A stretch of 64,000 nucleotides of DNA, from assembly GCA_013398295.1 (NCBI GenBank), contig VZSF01006578.1, positions 124,001-188,000 of the forward strand, read 5' to 3'. The translations under genes were made by a program, and so were the position numbers. Shown here in pieces: positions 60,301 to 64,000 of this stretch. The notes beneath the pieces are model-generated. The model saw only the letters and a program-made list of their open reading frames with translations, was not told the origin of the DNA and made no database searches. How positions within the stretch are numbered: position 1 is the first letter of the stretch; each line of letters begins with the position of its first letter. This DNA is from Chionis minor (Eukaryota > Chordata > Aves > Charadriiformes > Chionididae).

Positions 60301-63300
60301 TGCAGGTGTTAGAGAGGCCACAAGAGAAAGAGGGAGAACAAGGTGGTGGGTACCAGGTTCAAGATGATGGCACTAGGAAGGACAGGTGTTTCTGGAGTCA
60401 GGAGGAGGAGGAGAAGAAAATCATGGTTTGTGCAGGATCCAAAGTTGTCCAAGTGGAGACAGACGAGACTGGAAAGTGGAGGGGAGAAGGGGAGTGCTGA
60501 ACCACCAAAGAGGAAGCAAAACAGACCGGGAAACAGGCACAGGAGCAGAGATAAGGCAGTTTAAAGTTGTGATTAGAGAGGGGCTGTGGTAAGAGTGAGT
60601 GAGTGGTTGGTGGCTGGTAACCATAACAACAACAAAATTGTTTGAAAAATAGTGTAAAGGTACAGCCCCAGGAGCGCCCTCTGCAGCTGGGAGAGCATCA
60701 CCCCACCTGCAAGGGAGCAGAGACAGTAACTCAAAGCTTCTCAGTGAGCTCTTCTGTGTTTTAGTGTAAGCTTTCCTATGAAATATAAGGCATTTGATCT
60801 CCACATGAAAGCTTCACCTAAGTCTGATAGTTACAATTCTGGATAATTATGTCTCAGACAGCTGGCCAAGAAAAAAAAAAAAAGATGGATTTAGCATAAA
60901 CAGGAAAACAAAAGAGGGTCTGTAAGTGTGCTCTAAATGCTTGTCCGTTCCAGGTAATTCACTAAGGAATAGGACTTCAGTGGATCTTTTCAAGACCCAC
61001 TTAAGGGAGTGAGCATTAAAATATCAGAGGTACAATCAAAGTATTATACAACTGCAACGTAAAAATTATAGACACAGATAAAAATCACACACACTGCTAT
61101 TTTGCTGTGCAACTGTAACTGGTCAGACGCAGTAGGGCATGACAGTAGATGACAGTAATCAAGGCTCACTGGAAGCAATTACAGTTACAGGATAAGGAAA
61201 TATGCAAAGTACATTTAAACCTGAGTCAAATTCAGCATGAAGCAGAAAGCCTCCAACAGTTATCCTATGCAAAGAACAGAATAAAGAAGTTAGCACTCAG
61301 GAGCACTGAAACTTTTCATTTTGTTTCCAAAAATTGAACCATTCTCCAAAACAGGAATTTTATGCTAATTACCAGTGTGAAAATGAGAGTACAAAGCAGG
61401 TACTTTATTCCTATAAGCAATCTAATATGCCACCAGACTCTTTTTTTTCAAACTGGATTTACCTGGCTCAGTGTGAAACAACACATACGTTTCATTACTA
61501 GCTGTGCTTTATTTGCATATCAATGCAGACAAGAACCAGAATACATTGTTGGCCCACTTTTTTTCTAGCACCTGCTCAAACCTATGCAGGCAACCCCTCC
61601 GCATCCTATCACTTCCTAGAACACCAAATGCACAAGCACACCAGTCAGAGGGGAGCAGAAATAGCTATGGGTACCATCGCTTGGGTTCCTTTGTTAGACA
61701 GCACAATGCAAACACTCAACATGTGTGTCAGCTGTGTTTGCAGGTCCTCTCTTCCCACCCACGTTTAGGTCAGATGTGCCTGTCCCAAATAGCCATCCCC
61801 AGATAAAATGTCAAACATTACAATTTTTTTTTTGCATTGTCAGGGGCGCAAATTTCACTGCTTTTCCATTTCAAGGTATTTCTTTGAAATAGGAACTGGA
61901 GCAGATCTGTTCCTTTGCCATTACTGAAGTCTTTCCTGACCTTAAAATTCACCAAGGACTTATTTGGATGGGGATTTTAATACTAGGTCATATTGGCTAT
62001 CTTGATCTGACGAACACCTTCTAAAAGCTTGGACAAAAGTAAAAGTCAAATTTTACCAGTTATTGAAATGGGTTCTGTGAAGCTTTTATTCCATCCTATG
62101 GCTTCAGAAGTTTATTATCCTTACTTTGTTTTAATTAGACCTTCAAACCAGCACTATTTAGGCTGAGCAAGCTGGGTCTGGTCCAGCCGGGCCACGTCTA
62201 GCACACAGGCTGTTCTCATTGCGCGGCCGGGGCAGGCTGTGCTGCCCTGCCTGTTGGGCTGGCAGCAGGGTTGAGGGACCCACTGCCGCCGGAGAAAGTG
62301 CAGGCAGCGGCAGCTCCTTGTGCCTGGTCATCCTCTTCCCTGCTCAGCCTCACCTGCAGCAGCTGCTTTTTTGGTCCTGAGCCCTACTGACTGTGGTCTT
62401 CAGATGACTGTTGCTGCAGCTGTAAACGCCAGAGGTGCTGAGCGGGGAGTGTTAGCAGCAGTGAAATCGCAACCCCACAGCAGATCAAATGGTGCTACGG
62501 GCCTGTGTGCTCTTGTGCCAAGGATGAGACAAAAATCAAACATCCTCCAAGGGAGGGCTTGCAAACCCCCCTGAGGGGCTTGCGGCATTCCTTCCCTGGC
62601 TTGCAAACTGAGAGGGACTGGAGCACTTCATGCTCCTTCACCTCCTGTATTCCTGCACCAGCCCACAAGCATTCCCTGAAACCACCATCCTGCCTATAGC
62701 AACAAAAAGCTGAGACCACCTGGGACTAGTCAGCACCCTCTTACTCCAAACTTCAGGCTAAACATGGTTACTTTGTCATCCAAAAATAAGGAATACACCA
62801 AACAGCTCCAGAACCTGTCCCTAGAAGCAGCAGCCTGACTGGTCTCCAGCAGCGTAAATCTTCTTCATCTTAATCCTGCCCTACAAGATGTTCACACCTA
62901 TGGAAGTTATGCGCTGTGTAGATTACACAAATCTGCCTGAGGGGTTCCCTGTCTTAAGTACAATGAGACTGTCTAAGTGTAGTGGTAAGTCTTCTCTAGC
63001 ACACTTTGTTCCACCCTTTTTTTTTTTAAGTGACTCAAATCCTTTGACAATCTAAAAAGAACAGAAAAAACATAGCCTTATGAGCACCTTCAAGCAGAGT
63101 GCGGCAATGTATAAAATAATAATAATGTGGTACAGCAATCTCAGTTTTTCTAGGCTCCTTTTTACCATGGTCTGCAGTCTTCCCGCTGCAGGTTGTGAAC
63201 TCATTGGCTCTCACAGGGTAATCATGAACAGGTTGAGTTGGTATTTGGATAGGAAATCCACAGGGAAGCCACAGCAGTCATTTAGATTGTTCAGTTACGA

Positions 63301-64000
63301 AAAGAACAATTTTCTCTTTGTATTTATAAGAATTCTTCCACATATCTTGGGAGGCAGCCCTGTCTCACAGATAAAGATTATTCAAGAAGCTATAGGCCAA
63401 TGATTTTCAATTTTGTGACTCCACATTTATTTTTTTTTTCTGTGGAGGAGTACAACTCTGCGTAATGAATGGAAGTCTACAGACATAAGGCTTGATAAGT
63501 CATCTTTTATAGATCTCTCAGTATTTCATAAAAGCAAAGGTGTTTATGGACTGAAAGTTAACCTCAAAAACTAACCATTTCAAGCCACTTGTGGTTGTCA
63601 GTGTTCTCCTCAATCTTGGCAAGAGTCAAATCCAGCTGTTGAAAACTACATTTTGAAAACATAAACTTCCGAGAGCTCTCAATAAAGCACGATGTTCTTT
63701 GCCCTCTGCATGTGTGTTATGAGATAGGATAGCATTATTAAGTCTGATTAAACCCCTGCCATTCTTTTCCCAGTGTAGATATCTCCGGCATAGGCTGTGT
63801 TTCAATCAGCAGCGCAGCCTGCCTTTTTTGACAGTTCAGCGTCAAAAGCACTAGAAAGAGGAAAAATGCAGATCTCAAATGGCCACGTTATTCAAGGTTT
63901 CCGTTCACCTGATGAAAATCTGGAGAGATAGCAGGCAGGTAAAAAGCATTGGGCTGTTCCTACTCTCTTTACCCAGAGTTACCTGGCTACCAGGCTGGGC
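57391..64000. other. Non-coding DNA to the window end
   Basis: No gene is supported. Items seen are a segment at 57,680-57,859 bounded by splice-like signals but with stops in every frame, a short (AT)n at 60218-60230, a purine-rich tract at 60,245-60,600, an A run at about 60871-60883, a GC-richer block with several CpGs at about 62,160-62,480, and a T run at about 63019-63028. Remaining open frames reach 127 codons at most and lack domains. Confidence 0.5.
60245..60600. repeat. Purine-rich tract (plus strand)
   Basis: G and A dominate the plus strand, with words such as GGAGGAGGAGGAGAAGAAAA (60400-60419) and GGGGAGAAGGGGAG (60481-60494). Because T is scarce, all three plus-strand frames stay open for over 60 codons at the same place, which marks these frames as composition artefacts. 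An (AT)n run lies just upstream. Confidence 0.6.

Noticed and set aside
60306..60804. Open frames in three plus frames plus a 127-codon minus frame
   Set aside because: They are explained by the purine-rich bias that removes stop codons; there is no recognisable protein.
1..64000. CRISPR arrays, tRNA/rRNA genes, riboswitches, prokaryotic operons
   Set aside because: No regularly spaced repeats, cloverleaf with A/B boxes, rRNA core motifs or clustered same-strand genes were seen. The repeat content is that of a bird genome.

Overview
The window looks like avian nuclear DNA. The main evidence is four CR1 LINE copies whose 3' ends carry the ATTCTATGATT-type octamer tail typical of bird CR1. A solo LTR of an avian type, very low repeat density, moderately AT-rich unique sequence and vertebrate-style short tandem repeats all agree with this. 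The species cannot be told from the sequence. Nothing bacterial, viral or plasmid-like is present: no operons, no ribosome-binding-site-led genes, no CRISPR array, and no rRNA or tRNA.

I could not support any protein-coding gene. The open frames are short, scattered on both strands, overlap each other and lack recognisable domains. The only recognisable protein relic is the broken C-terminal part of the CR1 reverse-transcriptase polyprotein (about 21,110-21,591, minus strand). The window is therefore most likely intergenic DNA or the inside of a long intron.

Layout. 1-9,480: unique non-coding DNA with a poly-G/N assembly gap (3,079-3,121) and a 49-base poly-A run (6,698-6,746). 9,481-10,150: GC-richer block with an 18-bp minisatellite. 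10,151-20,948: unique AT-rich DNA. 20,949-22,763: two CR1 elements in opposite orientation. 22,764-30,597: unique DNA. 30,598-30,640: a perfect 15-bp-stem hairpin. 32,245-32,289: a CR1 3'-end scrap. 38,885-38,935 and 55,725-55,805: remnants resembling MIR SINEs. 39,900-41,400: mixed low-complexity and GC-richer DNA. 48,965-49,077: an A/C-rich, G-poor tract. 51,238-52,386: a solo LTR bounded by TG...CA and a perfect 5-bp target-site duplication (GCTGC). 57,212-57,390: a third sizeable CR1. 60,245-60,600: a purine-rich tract. 62,160-62,480: a GC-richer block.

No new biological system is evident. The observations most worth checking are the solo LTR with its internal degenerate repeats, the inverted CR1 pair that could fold as double-stranded RNA if transcribed, and the isolated 30.6-kb hairpin. 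All family assignments come from remembered consensus patterns, not from a database search.
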